Origin: CAWJMF01 sp963843945 | Lineage (GTDB): Bacteria; Vulcanimicrobiota; Vulcanimicrobiia; Vulcanimicrobiales; Vulcanimicrobiaceae | Direction: 5' to 3' | Length of the DNA: 64,000 bases | Assembly (NCBI GenBank): GCA_963843945.1 | Contig: CAWJMF010000002.1 | Span: 1,178,001 to 1,242,000, forward strand | Shown here: piece after piece, positions 8,541 to 17,723 of the stretch | Numbering within the stretch: position 1 is the stretch's first letter | How the letters are laid out: every line of letters starts with the position of its first letter | The notes under the pieces: model-generated | Told to the model about the DNA's origin: nothing | Databases searched by the model: none | Seen by the model: only the letters and a program-made list of their open reading frames with translations | Position numbers and translations under genes: made by a program

Positions 8541-10880
8541 TTAGTTCGCCTCGTATTCGGGAGAGGTGAGGACCATCCAGATTACGCCCCTCAAGCCGTT
8601 CTTGAAGGTGTTGCCGCTGGTCGTGCTGCGGTAGTTCATCAGGAAGTTCGTCGCGACGGCTTTCAACTCGGGCGTGCCGCCGTCGACGAGCGCGTCGAGG
8701 ATGTAGTTCACGGCACGGTTCACCTCGGCCGCGGTCGCAACGGTTCCGGCCGGCGCGAGCGTGGTCATGTCGAGCGAGGTGTCCTGTTGCGAGGTCGGCT
8801 GAACGATGTAGGCATCGCTGCCGAGGTGCGCCGCGGTGGTCCAGCGGTAGAGCAGCTCGATGTTGTTGACCAAGCTCTCCTTCTGCCCGGGATAGTAGAA
8901 CGAGAACACCGTCGGTGGATACCAGGTGCGCTGTTCCATGTTGCCTGGGGAATTGCTCTGGATGCCGCTATCGTTCACGGGACCGCTCAGCGGGATGTTC
9001 TGTCCGGTGATCGGATTCGCCGAGACCGGATTGTCCGGTCCGCGCAGCGCGCGGATCGCGTCGATCTCGTACTCGAGGGGTTCCTTGACCATCGTGTACT
9101 TGCCGAGCGGGAATTCGGGATCGGTCGCGATCGCGTTGACGACCTGGGCGATCTGCGTCGACGAGCTCTGATTAGCGCACCACACCGTCGCGATGCGCTT
9201 GACGTAGCCGGGTGACGGGTTCTCGTTGACCAAGCGCTGGATCATCTCTTTGGCTTCGAACGCGCACGTCGTCGGCTGGCTGGCGAGGATCGTCACGAGG
9301 TTGTCGAGGACGCAAGCACCGCTCGCGGCTTGGCCTGGGGGATTCGTCCCGACCCAGGTGCACTGCGTGCCGCCCGGATCGGCGATCGTCGTCGCGGTTT
9401 CACCGGCGTCTCCCGCGAAGATCTGCGGCAGCGGGGCGCCGCCGTTGTTGGCCGGGTTGTAGTGGGTCGCCGGGCTGAACTGAACGGTTTCGAGGTAGGA
9501 CGGCCACGCGCCGGTCAGCGTCGAGGGCTGGTGGACGATGAAGCCCGTCATCGCCTCGGAAGCGGTGACGACGTCGGATTGCTGGTACGTCGGTACCGGA
9601 TTGCCGCTGCCGTCGAGGATCGGCGTCCCGTCCATGTTGAGCTGGGTGAGACCGATCGTGAACAGCTGCATCAGCTCGCGGCCGAAATTCTGGTTCGGCG
9701 GATTCGAGGGGCTGTTGCCGTTGTTGCCGTTGTTGTCGAGCCAGTACAGCATCGCCGGCTCTTTCGAGACGTCGCTGACGAGCTTCGCGAAGTTGCCGAG
9801 CGCGTCGGCGCGGATCGTCTCGATGTAGTGATCCATCGCGCCGGGGCTGTTCACCACGTACTGGCTCACCGAGAAATGCTCGATCCAGTGCAGGGTGAGT
9901 TTTTCGACCAGCTGGCGCTGCGTTGCGACTTGCTGCTCGAAGAGCCGGTTTTCGACGATCTGCTGATAGACGTTATCGGGGAAATTCGAGGTGTTGCCGG
10001 TCAGCGTCGGCATCGGATAGGCGAAAGCGCCTAGACCCGAATCGCTGATGCCGGTGTAGTTCAGTTGGTAGGCGAGCCACGCTTGGGGTCCGCCGTGCGT
10101 GTACCAGTAAGTGACCTGCTCGGGCGAATCGCTGAAGCCGAGACGGCGCATCATGTACTGCACGTCGCTGCGCGACCACGACCCGGTCGCCGGGAAGCTC
10201 GGACCCGAACCGGGTCCGCGCGTCGGCGCGCTACTGCCCGCCGTCGCAACGACGACGCGGCCTGCTGCGGTACGGCCGAGGGTCTGGCCGCCGAGGCTCG
10301 CGACCTGCGTAGCCTGCGTCGAAGCGGTCTGCCGCGAAGATTGCGGACCTTGCGGACCTGCTACGCCCGTCGCCGCTTGGCCGCCTTGCTGCGGCGAGGC
10401 CGCTGCTGCGGCCGGTGCGCCCGAAGAGGCCGAGCCCATCGTCGCCACAACCGAAGTGGGCACCGCGTCCGCGACGACGTGATAGGTGCCGAATTCGCGG
10501 CCGGTTACGCCGTTGATCCGTAAGAGCACGCGCTGCGCACCGAACGGGACGCTCAAATTCGCGAAGGTTCCAACCGAGAACCAGCCCGAGATCGGCCGTC
10601 CGGTCGACGTCGCGAAAGCCGCCATGAGCGCGCCTTGCACGCCGGAACACCCGTTCGGGGTGTAGTAGCGGCCGCACGCGCCGAAGCGCGTCGTCAAAAC
10701 GCCGCTGGCCGAAATGCGAACGTAGTGCGAGTTCGAGACGTCGACGCCTGCGTCGCGCGCCGGTCCCGTGGCCGTGCTGGCGGGGACTTCAGAAACCGCA
10801 AACGTCCGCGGGACCGTTGCGAAGGCCGGGGCGGCCATGCAGGCAACGAGTCCAGCAGCCATGCTCAAACGACGAATCAT
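8541..10880 (-). CDS. DUF1800 domain-containing exported protein with extra N-terminal domain
   Basis: 779 aa. A classical signal peptide (cleavage near A-P-A-F-A) is followed by about 125 residues of beta-rich sequence with a cysteine pair (F-G-A-C-G-R / N-G-C-S-G), which loosely recalls lectin-like beta domains. Next comes a Pro/Gln/Ala/Gly-rich linker containing a short collagen-like G-V-A-G-P-Q-G-P, and then from about residue 235 the DUF1800 domain (M-M-R-R-L-G-F, L-T-L-H-W-I-E-H-F, N-F-G-R-E-L-M-Q-L-F-T-I-G, V-V-T-A-S-E-A-M-T-G-F). A GGGGG stretch precedes the ATG with short spacing. Transcribed with DUF1501 downstream; the pair is common in environmental bacteria and has no proven function. 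Confidence 0.9.
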   Translation of the reverse strand: MIRRLSMAAGLVACMAAPAFATVPRTFAVSEVPASTATGPARDAGVDVSNSHYVRISASGVLTTRFGACGRYYTPNGCSGVQGALMAAFATSTGRPISGWFSVGTFANLSVPFGAQRVLLRINGVTGREFGTYHVVADAVPTSVVATMGSASSGAPAAAAASPQQGGQAATGVAGPQGPQSSRQTASTQATQVASLGGQTLGRTAAGRVVVATAGSSAPTRGPGSGPSFPATGSWSRSDVQYMMRRLGFSDSPEQVTYWYTHGGPQAWLAYQLNYTGISDSGLGAFAYPMPTLTGNTSNFPDNVYQQIVENRLFEQQVATQRQLVEKLTLHWIEHFSVSQYVVNSPGAMDHYIETIRADALGNFAKLVSDVSKEPAMLYWLDNNGNNGNSPSNPPNQNFGRELMQLFTIGLTQLNMDGTPILDGSGNPVPTYQQSDVVTASEAMTGFIVHQPSTLTGAWPSYLETVQFSPATHYNPANNGGAPLPQIFAGDAGETATTIADPGGTQCTWVGTNPPGQAASGACVLDNLVTILASQPTTCAFEAKEMIQRLVNENPSPGYVKRIATVWCANQSSSTQIAQVVNAIATDPEFPLGKYTMVKEPLEYEIDAIRALRGPDNPVSANPITGQNIPLSGPVNDSGIQSNSPGNMEQRTWYPPTVFSFYYPGQKESLVNNIELLYRWTTAAHLGSDAYIVQPTSQQDTSLDMTTLAPAGTVATAAEVNRAVNYILDALVDGGTPELKAVATNFLMNYRSTTSGNTFKNGLRGVIWMVLTSPEYEAN

Positions 10881-11003
10881 AGAACCCCCAAAAAGTGTCT
10901 GGGCGACGGCGTCCGGCTTCCCAACGCGAGCGGGCGCGTCCTCTTACAAGGGCGAGTTGAGCGCGTCACACTTCCGAGTCATCACACTTGTGCGGGGCTG
11001 AAA

Positions 11004-11030
11004 TTGACAATCGAATGCCGACGTTATAGC
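11004..11030 (+). promoter_or_regulatory. Candidate sigma-70-like promoter in the DUF1800/subtilase divergent region
   Basis: TTGACA (11004-11009) and TATAGC (11025-11030) separated by 15 bp, about 110 bp upstream of the subtilase start. The -35 is perfect but the spacer is short, so the assignment is tentative. The rest of the 258-bp divergent region (10881-11138) shows no other clear signal. Confidence 0.35.
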
Positions 11031-11138
11031 CAAAGCTTGTAGAGGCGGTGACGCCCCGACATGCCGAACTGGCCGGAAACCTTCGCTCGCGCGGCAGCGA
11101 TGAACACTGATTAAAAACTGATTAAAGACAGGAATACG

Positions 11139-13341
11139 ATGGACTTCATTCGGTCTCGTAGTTTTGCTGCCGTCTTTTTGTTTGCGGCGCTGCTGGCGGC
11201 ATGTAGTGGCGGGGGCGGTACCCCCAAGACCGGCCAGTCGACGCCGACGCCGATGGGCAGCGGCAGTACGCCGACGCCCAAACCGCCGCCGACCGGAACG
11301 CCGTACGCCTACGTGCTTCCGTCGTCGAGTCCGCTCACGCCGAGCTCGTATTCCGTCATGTCGAATCCGGCCGGTCTCACCGTCACGATCGACGGCAAAG
11401 GCTCGGGCACGACGCCGCAGACCGTCTCGACGCTGACCTACGGATCGCACACGATCGCGATCACGCCGAGCATCGCGGCGTCGCCGTACAGCTTCGCCGT
11501 GAACGAAAACGCCGGCGCGTCCCACACCCTCATGTATAACCAGGTCGTCGATACGATCGGGACGGTGGCGGGCACGGTTCTGCCCCCCGCGGCCAAGACC
11601 GCGCACCTGCGACCAAACATCCGCAAGCTTGCTGCCGGCGTCCTGACGCGCAGTTTCTCCAAATACAAGAATCTGCCGATGTACAGCAGCACCACGATCG
11701 CCGTGCACTACGACATGGCGCACTTTCCCCAGCGGCCGCACCTTCGACGACCTCGAGCGCGGGCACGGCATCGTGCAGGCGGCAACGGCCGAACAGTCGA
11801 GCAGCGCCGTCGTGCGCATCTTGACCCTCGAGACCGGGCGCAACGTCGAGGACGCGATCCATGCCTTCACGGGCCAACCCGGCGTCGCGTTCGCCGACCA
11901 CGTCGGACTGCGCTACCCGCTCGGCACGAGCACCGGAAACGTCGTCCCCAACGACACCTACTATCTCTTAGGGAACCAGTGGTATCTCGACGTGATTTCC
12001 GCTTCGCCGGCGTGGGGCTACGGCGCCGGCACCGCTCCGATCGCGGTCGTCGATACCGGCTTCGATCCGAATCAAACCGACCTGGCGCCGCACGTGACGT
12101 TCCAGGAAAAGATCATCGGCCTCAAAGTGTATCCGGGCGGAGCCGTCGACACCGACGGCCACGGCACGTTCAATTCGGGCGTGGCGGGAGCGGTAACCAA
12201 TAACGGCGCCGGCTTCGCGGGCGTGTCCTACAACGCGCCGCTCTTGGAGTTCAAGATCTTCACCGACGGCACCGCCGGTGGGACGTCACCGCCGGTCGCG
12301 CAAACGCCCGACGAGGCCGCCGCGATCCGCGAAGCGGTCAAGAACGGCGCGAAGGTCATCTTGCTCCCGTTCGGCGGCTCGACCGCCGCGGGTCCCGACC
12401 CCGTCGAGCGCGACGCAGTCGAGTTCGCGATCTCGAGCGGCGTCACGGTCGTCGCTGCGAGCGGCGATGACGGCCCGGGCGCAACCGGACTCGATTTCCC
12501 CGCCGGTTACGACGGCGTGATCTCCGTCGGCGCGTCGGCCGTGAACGACTCCTCGACGCCCGGCGTCGTTAACGGACCCGGCAACTTCGAGTTCGTCCCG
12601 GCGTATTCGAACGCGGGCGCCGGCTTGACGATGGTCGCGCCGGGCGGCTGGGGTCCGCAGGCGACCCCCGATCCGGACCTCATTCACTTCATCCAGAACC
12701 TCTACACGACGCAGCCGTACAAGGGCGATCCGTCGTGCACCGGTGGCGCAACCGCGGCCGACTGCTTCGCGGACTACTACGGAACGTCGGGTGCGTCGGC
12801 GCAAGTCGCGGGAACCGCCGCGCTCATGCTGAGCTCGAGCGGTTCGCTGACGCCGGCGCAGATCGCCTACATCCTCGGACGCTCGGCCGACGATATCGGC
12901 GATCCCAATCAGGGCGGGGGCCGTCTCAACGCGCAGCGCGCGCTGGCGATGGTCAACCAAGATCCGAACCCCGTGCCTCCGATCCCGGTGCCGCATCCGG
13001 GCAACCTCGTCATCTTCGCGTACACGAACAGCGGCGCCGGCGAACCGGTCGCGCCCACGATTCTCGACGTGACGTATCCGTACGGCGTTCCGGTTCCGAA
13101 CAGCGGCGTCTTCCGCGTCGCCGACATCCCGGTAGCCGGCGCGACGCCGCTGCCGAAATGGAAGATCGGCGTCTGGTATGATTCGAACGGCGACGGAAAG
13201 ATCGGCCCCGGCGACTACTTCGGCAACACCGGCACGTGCTCGCAAACCGCACCGTGTCTGAAATCCGACGGCACTGGAACGATCTCGCTCAGCATCATCC
13301 CGACTCCGGCACCCGGAACGACCCCGGGTCCGCTGCCCTAA
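11139..13341 (+). pseudogene. Subtilisin-like (S8) serine protease lipoprotein with PEGA domain, interrupted by one frameshift
   Basis: Two overlapping frames join into one protein of about 733 aa if one C is removed from the CCCC run at 11727-11730; the junction then reads H-F-P-S-G-R-T-F-D-D-L-E. The N-terminus is a lipoprotein signal with lipobox L-A-A-C followed by S-G-G-G-G and a TPTP-type linker. A PEGA-like repeat (S-N-P-A-G-L-T-V-T-I-D-G-K) occupies about residues 70-110. The S8 domain follows with Asp in A-V-V-D-T-G-F-D, His in D-G-H-G-T and Ser in G-T-S-G-A-S-A, so the catalytic triad is intact. A cell-surface protease is expected. The frameshift may be genuine or a homopolymer consensus error; I mark it as broken because the given sequence cannot encode one chain. 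Confidence 0.8.
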
Positions 13342-13386
13342 CCCCAACCCCCCAAACCGTGGCCCAGACTGGACCGTAAGGTAAGC

Positions 13387-14934
13387 ATGCAACTGAAACA
13401 CGCGACACTGGCCACGTTCTTTGCCACGGTGCTACTCGTCGCGTGCAGCGGCGGCGGGGGCACCGTCACGCCACAGCAATCGCCGACGCCGAAGGCGAGC
13501 GGTGCAACGCCGACGCCGACGGCGATGGGCGCGACGCCGACGCCGAGTCCCGCACCGAGCGGCGGCATTTCGGGCTTCCCTCAGCTCACGCTCGAGTATC
13601 CCTCGTTCTATGGGGAAGCGATCACCTCGTTCCCTTCGGGCGTCAATCCGCGCGGACTCGTCGCGCTTCCTAATGGCGACCTGCTGATCGGAACCGGTTC
13701 TCCCGTCTACGTTTCCAACAATCAAGTCTACATCATCCCGAACGCGGCCGGCTCCGCCCCTGGCGCACCGAAGGTGTTCGCTACCCTGACTGACGGAACG
13801 TGCGGCGACACTCGTTCGCTCAAGGAAAACGCGCAAGGCATAGCTTTCAGCCCGAATTCTGACCGGTGGCACGATCTTCGTAGGAATGGAGTGTGGCGTC
13901 TTCTCGATGCCGTACAAGACGGGCGACCAGTCAGAGACAACGGCTACCGAGATACTTGCGGTGCGGCAAGGTACTTTCGGTAACTGGCCCACTGATCACG
14001 ATGTTCACCACTCTACTTCCGTCACAGTCGCCGGAGGAAACGCTGTACGTCGGGGTCGGCTCGTCGTGCAACGCGTGCGCCGAAACGGATCCGACGCGAG
14101 CAGTTGTGCTGCAAACGGCTCTAACGGGCGGCGCTTACGTCACGATCGCCAAGCGTTTCCGTAATCCGCTTGCGCTCGCCGTAAGCTCGAGCGGAACTGT
14201 TTGGGCCGGCGGTGCCGGACAAGACTGCGCCGTCAGCTCGACAGTCACCCCTCCTGCGACTCCGCCGCCGATTCTGCGCAGCTATGGACTCAGCTTATTC
14301 ACCCGGCGGCGAACCGTTCGAATTTATCGATCCCGTCTCCGCACGTTATAAGACTGCCGGAACACCACCGTCGATTACTCTTGGCCCGACTGCGAAGATA
14401 ACCAGTGGGTCGTCTTCGCGGGCGCCGAGCTGTTCGAGAATGGTCAAGCGGATCGTAACCGCACCCGCATACAATACAATTATCGCCGCCACGTTCTACC
14501 CGACGTACAGCGAGCAGCCCGCCCACGTACGCTTTCCCCGGCGCGTATCAAGGCGGACTGTTCTTCACGCTTCATGGTTCGTGGCACGAGAACGACAGTG
14601 GCATTGATCGTGGCGCCGCCGCGAGTGGTGTTCGTTCCGATGAGCGGCGACACGCCGGTCAACACGCAGGTCTGGAACGCTGCCGGTACGCCGGGCGGAA
14701 TTCCGTTTTCCACGTGGGGCACGTCGGGCTGGTAAGGTGGTGGCGTTCCTCGACGGTTTCCAAGACCCGAGTAGCGGCAATCGGTACGGACGGCCGACGG
14801 GCATCGCGGTCGGGGCGGACGGAAGCCTCTTCATCGCCGACGATCTCGACGGCAACATTTTCCGCATTCGTCCCGGAACCGCACCGGCGGTCGAGCGGGC
14901 GCTCCGAGCGAGATCTCCGGTCTACCGACATTAA
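13387..14934 (+). pseudogene. Sugar/sorbosone-dehydrogenase-like beta-propeller lipoprotein, broken by many frameshifts
   Basis: Starts cleanly at ATG 13387 after a GTAAGG-like site with a lipobox (L-L-V-A-C) and a TPTP-rich linker much like the neighbouring subtilase. The first frame carries N-P-R-G-L-V-A-L-P-N-G-D-L-L-I-G-T and ends its sense at about 13860. Homologous sequence then moves between frames: G-T-I-F-V-G-M-E-C-G-V-F, then L-Y-V-G-V-G-S-S-C-N-A-C, then G-G-L-F-F-T-L-H-G-S-W-H-E-N-D-S-G, and finally G-R-P-T-G-I-A-V-G-A-D-G-S-L-F-I near 14800. These blocks are typical of PQQ-dependent sugar dehydrogenase-like propellers. At least six indels lie between 13860 and 14750. No single frame can make the protein as given. 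Confidence 0.7.
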
Positions 14935-14992
14935 TGTGTTCCTTAGATAGGAGCGGAGGTGGCGGGGCGCCCGGGACGCAAGGTTTTCAAAC

Positions 14993-17710
14993 TTGACGTT
15001 CCGCAAGCGCCTAGCCATCACGCTCGGATCGCTGTGCTTTGCAGCAGCTCCGTTCGGCGCGCCTCCGGGCGGGGGGTTCTTCGCGGCTCCGGCCCTTGCG
15101 GCGACGGCGGAGTCCTTTAGCGCGCAAAACGAGCCGCTGCGGACCGTGCTGCCACGGCTCGCCAAGATCTATCACGCCAACCTCTCGATCCCGCCCGACG
15201 CGCGCGGGGTCGTCAACGTCTCGCTGCAGGACGCGACCCTCGATCAGGCACTGACGGCGGTTCTCGGGCCGCTCGGCTATCGCTATCGCCGCGACAACGG
15301 CGTCATCGTCATTTATCGCAGCGGCGCGGGTGCGCAAGGCTCGGAAGAACTGAGTCCCAGCGTGATTCAGGTCAGCGTGATCTCGGTCGACCGGGCCGTC
15401 GCGATCGTGCACACGCTCTACCCGGCAGTCAGCGTGCGGGCCGACAAGAATGCGAACGCGGTGATCGTCGTCGCCTCGCCGGAAGACGTCGCCTCGATCC
15501 GGACCGTCCTACAAGGGGTCGACGTCCACAACCCGACCGCCCCGAGCGTCGATGCGATCACCTTGCGTAACGCCGATCCGGTCAAAGTCGCCTCCGAACT
15601 TCGCGCGCTCTATCCCCACGCGAACTTCGAAGCGGGACCCAACCGTTCGATCTTGATCCGCGCGCCGGCGGCCGACATCACCCAGATCAAAACGCTCGTC
15701 GGCTCGCTCGATGCGCCGCCGCAACCGGCCGCCGTCAATCCGAGCTTGAGCGAAGCGGTGACGATCACCAAAGCGCGTCCGCAGGACGTGGCCCGCGCGG
15801 TCTCGCGCGAGATTCCGCAAGTTCGGGCCGACGTCTCGGGCTCGACGGTCATCCTGACGGGAACTCCGGACGCGATCGCGCGCGCGCGCGCCCTCATCAC
15901 GCAGATCGACGTGACGCCGCCTAACGTACGCGTGACCGACGTGTACCGCATCCACACGCTCGACGCGACCTCGGTCGCGGACCTGCTCACGCGCTCGTTT
16001 CCGTACGTGCAGGTCGTGGTCGATCACGATCTCAACGCGATCTCGGTTACCGGAACCGGCATCGAGCAGCAGCGCATCGCCGACGCGATCCGGCAGCTCG
16101 ACTCGTCCGATCAAGGCAACGGCCCGCAGCAGACCGGTCCGATCGTGGCCGGCCCGGCCGGCACCGGATTCGAAGTGGTCACGCTGAAGTCCGCGATACC
16201 CAATCAGGGCCAGGCCGGCGGAACCGCGACCGACGCCTCGACCTCGGTCATTCAAACTTTGCAGCAGCTCGTGCCGAGCGTGCGCGTGAGCCCGCTCAGC
16301 ACGCCGGGCCAGATCGCGCTCATCGGCGATCCGGTCAGCCTGCGGCTCGCCAAAGAGTATCTCGCGAAGCTCGACATCCCGGCGCCGCTCGTCGTGCTCG
16401 ACACCGAGGTCGTCGAGATCGACGAAACGATCGCGAACAACGTCGGGCTTCAGCTGAATCCGCCCGCAATCACCTCCACCTTCACCGAGGCCGGTTCGCT
16501 CAGCGGCATCTACGGCCAGTCCTCGTCGAACATCGGCTTTCAGCCGCTGACGCGCACGCCGGTGAGCTTCACCGCGATCCTCAACCTGCAGATCCAAAAA
16601 GGCAACGCGCACGTGTTGGCCGATCCGCGCATCACCACGATCTCCGGCCGCACCGCGACGATCCGCGCCGGCGATACGCTCAACATTTTGACCACGACCG
16701 GCGGCGGCGCCGGCACGATCGCGACGACGCAGTTGCAGTCGTTTCAGACCGGCGTCACGCTCGACATCACGCCGCTCGTCACGCCCGATAACGACGTCAC
16801 CGTATCGCTCCATCCGGTCGTCAACAGCCTCTCGGCGATCACCAACGGCATCCCGCAGATCTCTACGCGCGATACGCAAACGGTCGTGCACCTCAAGAAC
16901 AATCAGACGCTCGTGATCGGCGGCCTGATCGAAGAGGCGACGCAAAACACGATCAACAAGCTGCCGGTGCTCGGCAACATCCCGGTGATCGGCGGCCTCT
17001 TCAACAACAAGCAGACGAGCTCGACGCGCAACGAGCTGATCATCGTCGTCACGCCCCACGTCCTCACCGAAAACGGCGACATGACCTCGCCCGGCCCGAA
17101 GCTGCCGGCCATTCCGGTGCCGGGTGCGCTGCCGACCTTACCGCCCGATTCGCACTTGCCGCCGCCGTCCGGCCAATTCACCACGGGCCAAGCCGCGCAA
17201 CCGGCGGCCCAAGTTTCGCAGCCCGCGGCGCAAGCGAACCAAAGCGGACAGGGGCCGCAACGCAATCATAACGCGGCTGCGGCGCCGCAGAACCCGGCCG
17301 CGCAGCCGGCTCCGGTCGGTCAACCGACGACGCAGCTCGCGGCCCAGCAGCTCAACGCGCGCCAAGTCGGCGGTCTCGTCGTCTTCGGCAAACGTCCCGA
17401 CAACAACATTGCGGGACCGAACGACCCGCCGATGATCTTCTACGCCGCCATCGGTCCCTCGACCGTCGTCAATCGCACGAACGTTTCGATCACCGCCATC
17501 ACCACGACGAACATCAGCAACCTCACCGCGAACTTCGGCTCGCAGTCGGTGAGCATGGGGCAAATTCGCCCCGGCGAGTGGCAGGCGCTCTTCCCGTTCT
17601 CGTTGTCGGCGGTTCCCGTCGGCGCCACCCAAGTGCCCGTTATGCTGACCGCCTCACGCCAAGACGGCGCGATGACGACGATCTCGCTGCCGCTCGGAGT
17701 TTCACGCTAG
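14993..17710 (+). CDS. Secretin (type II/III secretion or type IV pilus outer-membrane channel protein)
   Basis: 905 aa. The TTG start at 14993 follows AAGG with nine-base spacing, and the next residues form a signal peptide ending near A-P-A-L-A-A. An STN-like domain (about 40-95: L-P-R-L-A-K-I-Y-H-A-N-L-S) and several N-type secretin repeats (about 120-330, 390-470) precede the secretin core (about 460-695: V-V-L-D-T-E-V-V-E-I-D-E, Q-K-G-N-A-H-V-L-A-D-P-R-I, L-V-I-G-G-L-I-E-E, N-I-P-V-I-G-G-L-F-N-N). A Pro/Gln/Ala-rich linker and an extra C-terminal domain of about 110 residues follow. It forms a multimeric outer-membrane pore. No pilin, ATPase or inner-membrane partner gene lies nearby. 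The gene ends 13 bp from the convergent M16 peptidase gene. Confidence 0.9.
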   Translation: MTFRKRLAITLGSLCFAAAPFGAPPGGGFFAAPALAATAESFSAQNEPLRTVLPRLAKIYHANLSIPPDARGVVNVSLQDATLDQALTAVLGPLGYRYRRDNGVIVIYRSGAGAQGSEELSPSVIQVSVISVDRAVAIVHTLYPAVSVRADKNANAVIVVASPEDVASIRTVLQGVDVHNPTAPSVDAITLRNADPVKVASELRALYPHANFEAGPNRSILIRAPAADITQIKTLVGSLDAPPQPAAVNPSLSEAVTITKARPQDVARAVSREIPQVRADVSGSTVILTGTPDAIARARALITQIDVTPPNVRVTDVYRIHTLDATSVADLLTRSFPYVQVVVDHDLNAISVTGTGIEQQRIADAIRQLDSSDQGNGPQQTGPIVAGPAGTGFEVVTLKSAIPNQGQAGGTATDASTSVIQTLQQLVPSVRVSPLSTPGQIALIGDPVSLRLAKEYLAKLDIPAPLVVLDTEVVEIDETIANNVGLQLNPPAITSTFTEAGSLSGIYGQSSSNIGFQPLTRTPVSFTAILNLQIQKGNAHVLADPRITTISGRTATIRAGDTLNILTTTGGGAGTIATTQLQSFQTGVTLDITPLVTPDNDVTVSLHPVVNSLSAITNGIPQISTRDTQTVVHLKNNQTLVIGGLIEEATQNTINKLPVLGNIPVIGGLFNNKQTSSTRNELIIVVTPHVLTENGDMTSPGPKLPAIPVPGALPTLPPDSHLPPPSGQFTTGQAAQPAAQVSQPAAQANQSGQGPQRNHNAAAAPQNPAAQPAPVGQPTTQLAAQQLNARQVGGLVVFGKRPDNNIAGPNDPPMIFYAAIGPSTVVNRTNVSITAITTTNISNLTANFGSQSVSMGQIRPGEWQALFPFSLSAVPVGATQVPVMLTASRQDGAMTTISLPLGVSR

Positions 17711-17723
17711 CGCGCTCGCCGCG

